Assembly (NCBI GenBank): GCA_032128395.1
Contig: JAQBGV010000028.1
Location: forward strand, 1-45,998
DNA: 45,998 bases
DNA from: JAQBGV01 sp032128395
Lineage (GTDB): Bacteria > Planctomycetota > UBA8108 > UBA1146
Reading direction: 5' to 3'
The position numbers and the translations under genes are program-made. Positions 1-7,847 of the stretch are shown piece by piece. The first letter of the stretch is position 1. Every line of letters starts with the position of its first letter. The notes under the pieces were generated by a model. It was not told the origin of the DNA. It saw only the letters and a list, made by a program, of their open reading frames with translations, and did no database searches.

Positions 1-18
1 GTCCTGAGCTGAAAAGGC

Positions 19-79
19 GGCGTATCCTCTCGGTTCGTCACAAACCGAAATCGCCCACCCGGGCGCGAAAGGATACGCC
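19..79. repeat. 10-bp perfect inverted repeat upstream of transposase stub
   Basis: GGCGTATCCT at 19-28 is repeated as its exact reverse complement AGGATACGCC at 70-79, directly before the ATG of the IS256-type fragment. The 41-nt spacing allows a hairpin or a paired protein-binding site. It probably belongs to the left end of the former insertion sequence, but the outer end of the element lies at or beyond the window edge. Confidence 0.5.
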
Positions 80-250
80 ATGCCAGTGAGTCAGAAGCTA
101 CCCGATCAGGAGTCGATGGACCAACCCCGTTTCGTCCTCGATGAGCTCGTTCGCGAAGGAGCACAGCGGATGCTTCAAGGAGCCTTGCACGGCGAGGTCT
201 CCGGTTTCATCGAGCGTCATGAGAGCGATCGAACAACGGGGGGCCGCTGA
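80..250 (+). pseudogene. IS256-family transposase, N-terminal remnant
   Basis: A 56-residue reading frame carries LDELVREGAQRMLQGAL and EVSGFIERH, which match the conserved N-terminus of IS256/Mutator-type transposases (LxxLVRExAxxLLQxALEAEVxxFL). Full-length members have about 400 residues; here the frame stops at TGA 248-250 shortly after the FIERH block, so the whole DDE catalytic domain is missing. It is a dead stub and one of several mobile-element remnants in the first 3.3 kb. The family assignment rests on this short motif only. Confidence 0.7.
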
Positions 251-432
251 GGCTCGCTAGCGCCTGCGCTGTCCTACGATGGCGACTTCACCGTCGTGGG
301 GGCGCTCCGCGACACTGACCTCCCGCGAGCGACGGTGGCCCATAGCCTTCGCGGGGCTGTTGGGGCTGCACCCGCGGCTCGCTGAATATCGTCGACGGCC
401 GAGGGGGGCAGGTCCGCGATCGGATGCTGTTA

Positions 433-459
433 TTCGACAGGGGATTGGACTGATATACT
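433..459 (+). promoter_or_regulatory. possible sigma-70-type promoter for the 518 gene
   Basis: TATACT at 454-459 is a good -10 hexamer in a GC-rich background. TTCGAC at 433-438 is a weak -35 with a short 15-nt spacer. A transcript would start about 50 nt upstream of the GTG at 518. This is a pattern match only. Confidence 0.3.
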
Positions 460-517
460 CTGGGGGCGTTCTGTGGAGCAGGACTCCTCGCAGGGGCTCA
501 ATCGACCGGGAGGTCTC

Positions 518-1717
518 GTGCGCGCGAAACTCGCTCTCTGGATGCTGCTCCCACTGGTCTTCGCGTCGACGGCCTGTTCGCTCCCCGCGAACCGTCAGGT
601 CGAGCCCCCACCGCATCCGGATCTCGACCACGCCTTCCGCAACACCATCGAGTACCGCGCCCTGGTCACGGCGGAGCGGTTGGACGGAAACGCGATCTAC
701 TTCGAGGGGAACATGCCTCTGACCACCCGCTCACTCCGCCACGTCATCGCCCGCGATGACGCGCGGGAGTTCCTGCTCGATCTGTTCGAACATGCGACTC
801 TCCCGGGCAAGCTATACGCCCTCGCGGGACTCTACGACGTGGATCACTCGGCGTACGAACAACTCGTCCTTGAAGTGATCTCGCTCGATGAGCAAGTCCG
901 GTCCATCTCGGGTTGCGTAGGGAGCTCGTACACCCCCGCAGAGCTGCTCCTGCAGTTCGAACCGCCGGACGAACCGGGGATGTGGTGCTTCCGCCAGGGG
1001 ATCATCCAGCCGTTCGAAGTCTTCGGAGAGCACTGGAGCCTCGAGCAGCACCGCGCCATGCTCCGCGCCGCACCGACGCTCCTTCGATCGTGGTGGTGGA
1101 AGCCTGAGGAGTCCCGCACCGGGAATCGCGCAGCGAAACGGCTCGGATTCCTCGGACCGGAAGCTCCGGACCTCGCGTTCGACATCGCCCGCGAGGCGCT
1201 CCGATCGGACACCGAGTGGGGACCCTACACCGGACGAGAGCTGCTTGTCGCTGTCGCCCCCTGGTTGGGGCATCGTCTCGACGACCTGATCGAACTCGTG
1301 AACGGGAGGGGGCCGGCCGAGCGTCTGGGTAGTGTGGTGACGAGTCCCGACATTTGGCGATTCGCCCCCGAATCGGTGCTCTGGTCACGGTTTCTCAAGC
1401 TGGGCCTCACAGACCCCGACCTTGCTGAGGATGTCCAGGATGTGATTCGGCACACCTTGCTCGAACGTCCCTCGTTCGAAATCGAGGACGTGGTCCATCG
1501 GATCGAGGAGAGCGGGAGAGCGCACGACGATGAAGCGCGGCAGCCTCTCGAGCGAATCCTGCACGACCCACGTGCGTGGAGGGGTGTAGGACTCGATCGC
1601 ATGCAGGCCCTGATCGCCCGCATCCCGGTCGACTTGGAATTGATGGTCGGCGAGTTTCGATACGCCGACACACCCGGCTCAGCACTGCTCCTGCGCATGT
1701 TTCAGGGCTTCGAGTAA
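518..1717 (+). CDS. probable lipoprotein of unknown function
   Basis: I do not recognise this family. The GTG at 518 is preferred because GGAGG at 509-513 sits 4 nt upstream, and the protein then begins with a compact export signal: basic VRAK, a hydrophobic stretch, then STAC, a loose lipobox. An upstream ATG at 473 would add 15 hydrophilic residues. The mature part, about 380 residues, is acidic with many Arg, Glu, Leu and Trp and looks helical and soluble, without transmembrane segments, as expected for a periplasmic lipoprotein. The frame ends at TAA 1715-1717, but the same frame stays open for another 44 codons (see 1718-1852), so the protein may have lost its C-terminus by a nonsense change. 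It has no operon partner. Confidence 0.75.
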   Translation: MRAKLALWMLLPLVFASTACSLPANRQVEPPPHPDLDHAFRNTIEYRALVTAERLDGNAIYFEGNMPLTTRSLRHVIARDDAREFLLDLFEHATLPGKLYALAGLYDVDHSAYEQLVLEVISLDEQVRSISGCVGSSYTPAELLLQFEPPDEPGMWCFRQGIIQPFEVFGEHWSLEQHRAMLRAAPTLLRSWWWKPEESRTGNRAAKRLGFLGPEAPDLAFDIAREALRSDTEWGPYTGRELLVAVAPWLGHRLDDLIELVNGRGPAERLGSVVTSPDIWRFAPESVLWSRFLKLGLTDPDLAEDVQDVIRHTLLERPSFEIEDVVHRIEESGRAHDDEARQPLERILHDPRAWRGVGLDRMQALIARIPVDLELMVGEFRYADTPGSALLLRMFQGFE

Positions 1718-1852
1718 CCTCAGCGGTCGGACCTTCGTCGTGCGCTCGAAGTGGAATACGACTCGTACCTCGAAGAGGGGTGGACCCTCGATGGCATTCT
1801 GAGGAAGCACGCGCTGGAAGAGAAGAAGCAGTCCACACTCGGCGGCTGGTGA
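1718..1852 (+). other. in-frame open extension after the TAA of the preceding gene
   Basis: Reading on in the same frame past TAA gives 44 sense codons ending at TGA 1850-1852. They include EVEYDSYLEEGWTLDGILRK, which has protein-like amphipathic composition and GC-rich third positions. This suggests that the original gene ended here and that the TAA is a later mutation. Read-through is not proposed. At this GC content a 44-codon open stretch is not rare by chance. Confidence 0.35.
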
Positions 1853-1870
1853 GGTGGACTAGAGCCGCGG

Positions 1871-1957
1871 TCAGGGCATCGGTCCCATCGAGAATTGGTA
1901 CGTGAGGTTGTAGACAGGGTCTGCCACGTCCACGGCCCCGTCGTCGTTCGTGTCCTT
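1871..1957 (-). pseudogene. dockerin-like module fragment
   Basis: On the minus strand this reads KDTNDDGAVDVADPVYNL then TYQFSMGPMP and a stop. DxNxDGxxDxADxVYxLxxQF is the planctomycete dockerin-like EF-hand signature. The upstream protein and the downstream CGxDPT tail are both missing. It resembles the tail of the hybrid gene at 9169 (DPIYNLSYQFASGPMP). Confidence 0.65.
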
Positions 1958-2101
1958 CGATGAAGATCGCCCTACCGATGGCTGGGAATTGACCCGAGTG
2001 ACCGTGACCGCGAAGAACTGCAGTTTCGTGCGCGAGTTCCCGCCACCCCGGTAGTGGGTCGGCTAGAGCCCAGGGGGGCAAGCACCGACGGCCTCGCTGC
2101 A

Positions 2102-2152
2102 GGTGACGCGAACGTAGACGGCGCCCTGGACGTCGCTGACGTCGTCTACACG
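2102..2152 (+). pseudogene. dockerin-like EF-hand fragment
   Basis: The plus strand encodes GDANVDGALDVADVVYT, a single calcium-loop repeat of the planctomycete dockerin-like type, with no credible protein around it. It lies in the opposite orientation to the fragment at 1871-1957, so the two are remnants of different genes or of a rearranged one. Confidence 0.6.
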
Positions 2153-2326
2153 CCGTCAACAGGCAGTAACGCTCCCGCCGCGGAAGAGATTCAAATCTCG
2201 GCAGCTGAACGGTCGCTCGGCTCGGTAATCTCTGCCAATCGCTTCCATGAGTCCAACCTCTCGGAAGATCCTCTCGAAGACCGGCCGGATGCTTACTCAT
2301 CGTGTCGACAACAGCGCCTGACAACC

Positions 2327-2371
2327 GAGCGGTTCCCCAAGACATTCTGCACTTTTTCGCGCGAGAGCTCG
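2327..2371 (+). repeat. 45-bp inverted duplication, arm 1
   Basis: This arm matches the reverse complement of 3151-3195 at 41 of 45 positions. In the second arm the same sequence encodes the VPQDIRHFSAREL part of the transposase; here it reads VPQDILHFFAREL on the plus strand. It is therefore a second, inverted transposase fragment. Confidence 0.8.
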
Positions 2372-2557
2372 TCATTTCGGGCCAACCGTCTCCGTAGTGG
2401 ACGTGGGGCGTGAGTTCCCTGGGCAGTGGTCCCTATGATCTGCACGCGAACAAGATCGGCTGACGTCGTTGAGGACACGCAGGGCACAATTCGACACTCG
2501 GCTCACCGGCGTCACGCAAGATCCAGTCGGCTCCGATACCGTCCAGCGCTCAGTTTC

Positions 2558-3226
2558 TCAGTCTAAGAGCGGGTCACATACCGCGCAGGATTGAGCGCGG
2601 TTTACCTCCATTCGATCTGCCCGTGCGGCCCTCTTGGCCTCGTCGAGTTCGCCGGGAATCTCGTCGCCCGTGCCGAAGTACATCTCGTCTGGAGTCTGTC
2701 CTTTAAACGCAGAGTGCGGCAGGACCCCGTTGTGATCGGCGACGTAGAACCTCACGAGCCTTTCGATGGCGATCACGGCGTCGAGTGTGTTGAGGAACAG
2801 CCATTGGTGCTTGATGGATCGGAACCAGGACTCGATCAGCGAGTTCGAGAGCATGATGTCCGTCATCGCGAGAAGCCGACGGAGCGTGCCGGACTCGATC
2901 AGCCTGTCCACCGCGCTGTTGAAGTTCTCAACTCCTCCGTCGGTGAGTAGCGTTGGTGTCTCGTCCACCACCCCAGCCGACGCGGTGAGGAGGAGTTCGG
3001 CGGTGCAGACCGGATCCAGCGTCGGCGCTACCTTCCAAGCCAAGATACGGCGCGAGAGGTTATCAATCACGGCATGCAAGGTCGTCGGCGAAGCGAAGAC
3101 TCTGCCGAGCTGCTGGGCCAACAGCGCGAGCGTTCCAGTGGGAACGTGCGCGAGTTCTCGCGCGGAAAAGTGCCGAATGTCTTGGGGAACTGCTCGGCAT
3201 CGCGCCACGCTCGCAAACGGTGTCAA
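2558..3226 (-). pseudogene. DDE (rve-type) transposase with internal deletion
   Basis: This is the C-terminal half of an IS3/IS481-like integrase-core transposase. The second catalytic Asp is in LLTDGGVENFN and the Glu is in SNSLIESWFRSIKHQWL, followed by the family tail PHSAFKGQTPDEMYFGTGD. The N-terminal block (QDIRHFSARELA, then LGRVFASPTT) runs straight into HAVIDNLSRRILAW. In intact relatives these blocks are separated by roughly 50-60 residues carrying the WxxD motif with the first catalytic Asp. That segment is missing in frame, so the enzyme should be inactive although the frame is open. The upstream helix-turn-helix part is also not visible. Confidence 0.75.
3151..3195 (-). repeat. 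45-bp inverted duplication, arm 2
   Basis: This is the partner of 2327-2371, with 4 mismatches in 45. It lies inside the 5' part of the transposase remnant and encodes its VPQDIRHFSAREL segment. The two arms enclose about 0.8 kb. Confidence 0.8.
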
Positions 3227-3253
3227 GTCGTCGCTTGTCTCAGGAACGCCGGG

Positions 3254-4819
3254 TCAAGGACAAGGTGGGGTGTCGCAGGTGATCCCGTCCGCCGTCGGAT
3301 CGAAGCCACAGTCCGGAGACGGGAGCGGCGGGGGCGGGGCCAAGGTGAAGAGGCTGGTCAGCAGGGAGATCGCATCTGCGGTGTCGATCGCACCATCGTC
3401 GTTGATGTCGAACGCCTTGATGCAGGTGAGGGTTCCCCCCTGGAAGAGGTAGAGGATGCCGTAGATCGCATCCGCGATATTGATGTGCAGGTCGCCGTTC
3501 GCGTCGGCACGGATGTACAGCGGGCACTCGTCGGGGATCCCGTCCCCGTTCGCATCGAGGCTCGTCCCCAGGGCGATGTCCTCGGAGTCGCAGACACCGT
3601 TTCCGTTGCAGTCGGTGTCGTCCGCAGCGAAGAGGAACACGGTCCCCGAATTCAGCCCTGCATCCGAATCTCGCCACGCCCCGGCCACTACGATCGGACC
3701 CTCCATGACGATCGACGAGCCAAACTGGTCATCGGGCACCGTGTCCGCGCCTCGATACCTACCGGACTGCACCCAAACCTCGTCGTGAAGTTCAAACAGA
3801 TAGACGGCTCCATAGATGGTTCCCGACATGGCGCCATGGCGGTACGCCCCGATCGCTATCCGATCCCCCGAGAGTCCGACCGCGCTTCCGAAGTATGCGC
3901 CCGGGTCATAGTCGCTCCCCCGAAGATACGCCGTTTCGTTCCATGATGCGCCGTCCCAGTCGAACACGTAGGCCCCCCTCCGGGCTCCGATGACCATCCG
4001 ATTCCCGTCGATGGCGATCGCACACCCGAAGACTTGCGGTTCCCCCGTCATGGTCGTGATCTGACTCTCGACCCAGATCGGCCCCTGTCGTTGGTAAATG
4101 TAGACCGAACCAACAAAAGCCGAAGCGTCCTCCGGAAAGTCCTCTGGAGCCCCCACCGCGACGAAGTCTCCGTCGACGGCGACCGCCCGACCAACCGCAC
4201 TGCCGGGTTGTACCCCGGGCGCGAGGGTCTCGAACTCGAACGCCCAGGTCGTGCCGTCGTACCGATAGACGTACGCAGCCCCGTCGGCGGCGGGTCCTGC
4301 GACCCAGTCCCCCACCACGAGCAGATCGCCATCGATGTCGACCGCTCGACCAAACTTGGAATTCTCAGGGTCCGGGGCATCGATGCGCTGTTGTTCGACC
4401 CAGGTCTGGCCGATCCGCTCGAAGATGTACACCGCCCCATGGTTTGAGGGACCTGCGTTGTCTGCCCCGATGGCGGCGAAGTTGCCGTCGATCGCGACGT
4501 CGTGACCGAACAGATCCAAGTCCTCGCCATCAGAGGCGATCAACTTCTGAACCTGACTCCACCCAGCCCCCGAGTCATAGAGGTAGGCCGCGCCGCTCTG
4601 GGGGACGAGTCCCATCGCTGCGACGGACCCGACGATCACCCAGTCACCGCTGGCGTCGACCGAGTACCCGAAGGCCGCCATGGAGGCCGCGTCGCTCGCG
4701 GTCAGCTTCTCGATCTGGCACTGACCGAAGAGAGACCCCGAGAGAAGGAGAGAGTGAACGAGCGCGAACACCAGGGACGCGAGGCTCGAAGTGCGAACTC
4801 CGATCGGTTGCGTACTCAG
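3254..4819 (-). CDS. secreted FG-GAP repeat protein with C-terminal dockerin-like module
   Basis: The protein contains about seven repeats of the type FGxSVDxxGDxxxVGxxxAxxxGAAYxY, the FG-GAP/integrin-alpha beta-propeller blades, over roughly residues 25-410. A two-EF-hand dockerin-like module follows (RADANGDLHINIADAIYGIL and FDINDDGAIDTADAI) with the CGFDPTADGITC tail. It is exported and likely calcium-binding, with a probable role in surface attachment or protein-protein contact; no catalytic domain is visible. The start is unusual. No ATG fits; GTG at 4771 has no ribosome site and cuts the signal peptide short. CTG at 4819 lies 6 nt after a perfect GGAGG and gives a full signal peptide (STQPIGVRTSSLASLVFALV, then a hydrophobic core). 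I place the start at CTG with moderate certainty. Confidence 0.8.
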   Translation of the reverse strand: MSTQPIGVRTSSLASLVFALVHSLLLSGSLFGQCQIEKLTASDAASMAAFGYSVDASGDWVIVGSVAAMGLVPQSGAAYLYDSGAGWSQVQKLIASDGEDLDLFGHDVAIDGNFAAIGADNAGPSNHGAVYIFERIGQTWVEQQRIDAPDPENSKFGRAVDIDGDLLVVGDWVAGPAADGAAYVYRYDGTTWAFEFETLAPGVQPGSAVGRAVAVDGDFVAVGAPEDFPEDASAFVGSVYIYQRQGPIWVESQITTMTGEPQVFGCAIAIDGNRMVIGARRGAYVFDWDGASWNETAYLRGSDYDPGAYFGSAVGLSGDRIAIGAYRHGAMSGTIYGAVYLFELHDEVWVQSGRYRGADTVPDDQFGSSIVMEGPIVVAGAWRDSDAGLNSGTVFLFAADDTDCNGNGVCDSEDIALGTSLDANGDGIPDECPLYIRADANGDLHINIADAIYGILYLFQGGTLTCIKAFDINDDGAIDTADAISLLTSLFTLAPPPPLPSPDCGFDPTADGITCDTPPCP

Positions 4820-4825
4820 GGGTCA

Positions 4826-4830
4826 CCTCC
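4826..4830 (-). promoter_or_regulatory. ribosome binding site that supports a CTG start
   Basis: GGAGG, within GGAGGTGA, on the minus strand is followed after 6 nt by CTG at 4819-4817. No ATG, GTG or TTG lies at usable spacing. This site is the reason for placing the FG-GAP gene start at 4819. Confidence 0.5.
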
Positions 4831-4837
4831 GCTCCGG

Positions 4838-4977
4838 AATTTTCGATCAGAAATCGACCAGGTCCGGCTCTCGGTTTCTCCCAGGCCACCTGGACCTGCT
4901 CCGGGGTGTCACCGACCCACTCGAAGAGGCGATCGATAGGGACCGGTCGGTTCTCGCCGACGTTCTTGGCATTATCG
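4838..4977 (-). other. possible gene fragment on the minus strand
   Basis: One minus-strand frame reads NAKNVGENRPVPIDRLFEWV then GDTPEQVQVAWEKP, with GC-rich third positions and protein-like composition. It has no start or recognisable family and runs into the leader of the FG-GAP gene. It may be the residue of a deleted upstream gene, or chance. Confidence 0.25.
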
Positions 4978-5009
4978 CCGGGTGATCTCCGAAGCGGAAG
5001 GGTGTCTGT

Positions 5010-5551
5010 ATGCGACTCGCGATCTTGCCACTGATCGTCGTCCTGGCCCTCGCGCAGGCCCGAGAGCACGATCTCACCGGCCCCGCCCCCCACCGAGCCC
5101 CAGTATTAGGCTGAGTCCCTTCGAGGACGAACCGGGCCGCTTCCGCATCTGGACAGTGCCCGGCGCGGCGTACGTCCGGACCTACGCCATACCGAACGAG
5201 CTGGACATCGGCATACGGAGACAGGACCTCGAGCTGGTCCCCGGGCTCCAGTCCGTGCAGTTCGAGCTCGAGCCCGTCTACGCCCTCCGCTTCGAGTTCC
5301 GCGTCGACGGGGCCGCGCTGCCGCACGAGGACGGGGTCTTCGTGGGGTTGAGCCAAGGCATCCGCGCGGTCGACCACGAAGGTCGCGTGAATGCCGTGAC
5401 GTACTGGCTCTTCGAGGCGACCGCGCCCGGGATCTACGAGGTCAGCTTCGAGGGCATCGGCGCCGACCGCTTCCTACCGATCCCGCCCCGGCGCGTCGAC
5501 GTGCGCGCGGGCGAGACGACGGAGGTGATCGTCGAGCTGCGCCGGAAGTAA
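5010..5551 (+). pseudogene. signal peptide joined out of frame to a C-terminal beta-domain
   Basis: ATG at 5010 starts a clear signal peptide (MRLAILPLIVVLALAQA), but its frame stops at TGA 5112-5114. From about 5115 a different frame, open to 5551, encodes about 140 residues of well-formed beta-rich sequence ending in FLPIPPRRVDVRAGETTEVI then VELRRK. This is typical of the last strand of a carboxypeptidase-regulatory-like or prealbumin-like domain in large planctomycete surface proteins. The two halves are in different frames and most of the expected protein is absent, so I read this as a deletion junction. A single frameshift in a short secreted protein of about 180 residues is also possible. 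Confidence 0.5.
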
Positions 5552-5782
5552 AGAAGGCGAAGAAGCTGCGAAACACATCAGCACTTCGACCCATGAAATC
5601 GATTTTCCTGCCCGGCCGCGAGGGTGGTTGACGTACAACCGAAAGCGGATCGTGCCCTTCGGCGGAGCAATCTCACCTCTGCACGTGTTCGATGCTCCTT
5701 TCTCTCTGGGGACGTTGTCTTTCAATCTTGCTCTCCTCCTTCGCCCTCACTTCCAATGAACGCCCTCTGGCTGTAGGCTTCA

Positions 5783-5944
5783 ATGCGCGCCACCCTACTT
5801 GTCCTCATCGTGGTTCTCGCGTTTCTCTCCCCAACCTTGGCGCAGGACGAGCAGGCCGTGCCGACACCCGATCTGTTTGCCGAGTTCGAGACCGTACTCA
5901 GGATCGAACATCTCCTCCCGGCGCGCCCATCATGGCCCTCCTGA
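5783..5944 (+). CDS. short signal-peptide reading frame, probably truncated
   Basis: The 53-codon frame starts with a strong signal peptide (MRATLLVLIVVLAFLSPTLA, cleavage before QDEQ) and ends at TGA 5942-5944, overlapping the first 13 nt of uup in another frame. The signal peptide resembles the one at 5010 (RxxxLxxLIVVLAL). After about residue 45 the sequence loses protein character, so this is probably the 5' stub of a secreted protein whose body was lost when the region was rearranged next to uup. It could instead be a small exported peptide. Confidence 0.4.
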   Translation: MRATLLVLIVVLAFLSPTLAQDEQAVPTPDLFAEFETVLRIEHLLPARPSWPS

Positions 5945-7830
5945 GTGTCCGGGATCTCACCTTCGGCTTTGTCGGCCCCCCCCTCTTCGACGGGGCAGAG
6001 CTGCAGATCGAGGCGGGAGAGCGGGTCTGCCTTCTCGGGCGCAACGGCGAGGGAAAGTCGACCTTCCTCCGCCTGATCGGCGAGGAGATCGAAGCCCCGC
6101 CGGGGACCATCGCCCGTCAAAAGGGACTCCGCGTGGCGATCCTCTCGCAGCAGGTCCCCGGGGATCTCACCGGCACGATCTACGAGGTCGTCGCCGCCGG
6201 ACTGGGACCGCGGGGCGATCTCTTGCGCCGCCACCACGAGGTGACCGAGGCGCTCGAAACCGGAGCCGTCGACGATGCCCTCTTGGCAAGGCTCGAGAAA
6301 CTCCAACACGAGATTGACACCGCCGGCGCCTGGGAGGCCCAGCGAGACGTCGATCGTGCCCTCTCCAAGCTCTCCCTCGACCCCGACGCGACCGTCGCGG
6401 AGCTCTCCGCCGGCAACAAGCGCCGCGTGCTCCTCGCCCGCGCGCTGATCAGCCAACCCGATCTGCTCCTCCTCGATGAGCCCACCAACCACCTCGACCT
6501 CGACGGCATTGCCTGGCTCGAGGAGTTCCTCCTGCGCTTCGAGGGAACCCTCCTTTTCGTCACCCACGATCGGTTCTTCATGCGGCGTATTGCCACCCGC
6601 ATCCTCGAGCTCGATCGTGGCCAGCTCCGGAGCTGGGATTGCGGCTACGAGGCGTTCCTCGAACGCCGGGCCGGAGTGCTCCACGCGGAGGAATTGGAGT
6701 GGGAGCGCCTCGACAAGAAACTGGCCCAGGAAGAGGTGTGGATCCGCAAGGGCATCCGCGCCCGCCGCACGCGGAACGAAGGTCGCGCCCGGGCCCTCGA
6801 AAAGCTCCGTGAAGAACGACGCGCGCGCCGGGAGCGCACCGGCCGTCTGAAGGCCACCGTACACGAAGGACAGCGCAGCGGGCAGAAGGTGATCGAGGCA
6901 AAGAACATCGCCTTCGACTACGACGGCAAGCCCATCGTGAAGGACTTCTCCGCCGACATCCTCAGGGGGGACAAGATCGGCCTGATCGGCCCCAACGGCT
7001 CCGGCAAGACAACCCTGCTCAAGCTCCTCCTCGGCGAGCTTACGCCCCGCACCGGCGAAATCAAACACGGGACGAAGCTCGACGTCGCTTACTTCGATCA
7101 GTTGCACGCCCAGCTCGACGAGCAGAAGACGCTCATCGAGAACGTCTCCGACGGCGAGGACTTCGTCGAAGTCGGCGGTATCAAGCGGCACATCACCGGG
7201 TATCTCCAGGACTTCCTCTTCACCCCGGAACGCATCCGCGGCCGCCTTGCGGAGCTCTCCGGCGGCGAGCGCAACCGCCTCCTGCTGGCGCGAATGTTCG
7301 TCCGCCCTGCCAACGTCCTCGTCCTCGATGAGCCGACCAACGACCTCGATCTCGAATCGCTGGAGGTCCTCGAGGATCTCCTCATCGAGTACTCCGGCAC
7401 CGTGCTCCTGGTGAGCCACGATCGGGAGTTTCTCGACAACGTGGTCACCTCCAGCTTCATGTTCGAGGGCGAAGGAGAGGTACACGAGCTGGTGGGCGGC
7501 TACGAGGCGTGGATGAGAAGGCGTGCGCACCAGCAGGAACTCGAGGACGCATCAAAGCCCGCGAAGAAGAGCGCCACCTCCACTCGCAAGACCGAGGACA
7601 GTGGCTCCCGTGGACTGAGCTACAAGGAAAAACAGGAGCTGGAGACGCTGCCGCCCCTGATCGAGGAGCTCGAGGCCGAGGTGTCGAGCTGGCACGAGAA
7701 GATGTCAGACCCGGGGTTCTATCAGCAGGGTGGCGACTCCATCGTTTCGGCCCAGGAGGCGCTGGCTGCGGCCGAGACGAGGCTGGCGACCATGTATGAA
7801 CGGTGGGAAGAGCTCGAGAGCCGGGCGTAG
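5932..7830 (+). CDS. uup: ABC-F ATPase Uup
   Basis: This 632-residue protein has two ABC ATPase domains and no membrane part, matching ABC-F proteins; length and C-terminal extension fit Uup (about 635 residues in E. coli). The first domain has Walker A GRNGEGKS (residues 36-43), a signature LSAGNKRR with Ala where Gly is usual, and Walker B LLLLDEPTNHLDL. The second has GPNGSGKTT, LSGGERNRLLLARM and LVLDEPTNDLDLESLEVLE. A linker of charged helices lies between the domains, and a C-terminal coiled coil covers about residues 560-630. Uup acts in the cytoplasm on ribosomes and branched DNA and is linked to genome stability and reduced transposon excision. The start is ATG 5932 (MALLSVRDLTF); upstream in-frame codons are non-coding in character. 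Confidence 0.93.
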   Translation: MALLSVRDLTFGFVGPPLFDGAELQIEAGERVCLLGRNGEGKSTFLRLIGEEIEAPPGTIARQKGLRVAILSQQVPGDLTGTIYEVVAAGLGPRGDLLRRHHEVTEALETGAVDDALLARLEKLQHEIDTAGAWEAQRDVDRALSKLSLDPDATVAELSAGNKRRVLLARALISQPDLLLLDEPTNHLDLDGIAWLEEFLLRFEGTLLFVTHDRFFMRRIATRILELDRGQLRSWDCGYEAFLERRAGVLHAEELEWERLDKKLAQEEVWIRKGIRARRTRNEGRARALEKLREERRARRERTGRLKATVHEGQRSGQKVIEAKNIAFDYDGKPIVKDFSADILRGDKIGLIGPNGSGKTTLLKLLLGELTPRTGEIKHGTKLDVAYFDQLHAQLDEQKTLIENVSDGEDFVEVGGIKRHITGYLQDFLFTPERIRGRLAELSGGERNRLLLARMFVRPANVLVLDEPTNDLDLESLEVLEDLLIEYSGTVLLVSHDREFLDNVVTSSFMFEGEGEVHELVGGYEAWMRRRAHQQELEDASKPAKKSATSTRKTEDSGSRGLSYKEKQELETLPPLIEELEAEVSSWHEKMSDPGFYQQGGDSIVSAQEALAAAETRLATMYERWEELESRA

Positions 7831-7847
7831 GCGCGGGGCCCCGTCGT

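Larger units (their letters stand above)
1853..2557. other. 705-nt degenerate region without an intact gene
   Basis: No credible intact gene was found. The stretch holds two dockerin-module fragments on opposite strands (1871-1957 and 2102-2152) and one arm of a 45-bp inverted duplication (2327-2371). The other open frames look like chance frames of GC-rich DNA. The region looks like decayed accessory DNA beside the deleted transposase at 2558. Confidence 0.6.

Noticed and set aside
1715..1717. Recoded stop in the 518 gene
   Set aside because: The codon is TAA, for which no comparable recoding is expected here. A nonsense mutation or a natural end is more likely.
5112..5114. Selenocysteine at the TGA that ends the 5010 signal peptide frame
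   Set aside because: The frame after this TGA is not protein-like; the credible downstream sequence lies in another frame.
5692..5931. Extended N-terminus of Uup from upstream in-frame codons
   Set aside because: The added residues have no similarity to ABC-F proteins and no ribosome site; the normal N-terminus begins at ATG 5932.
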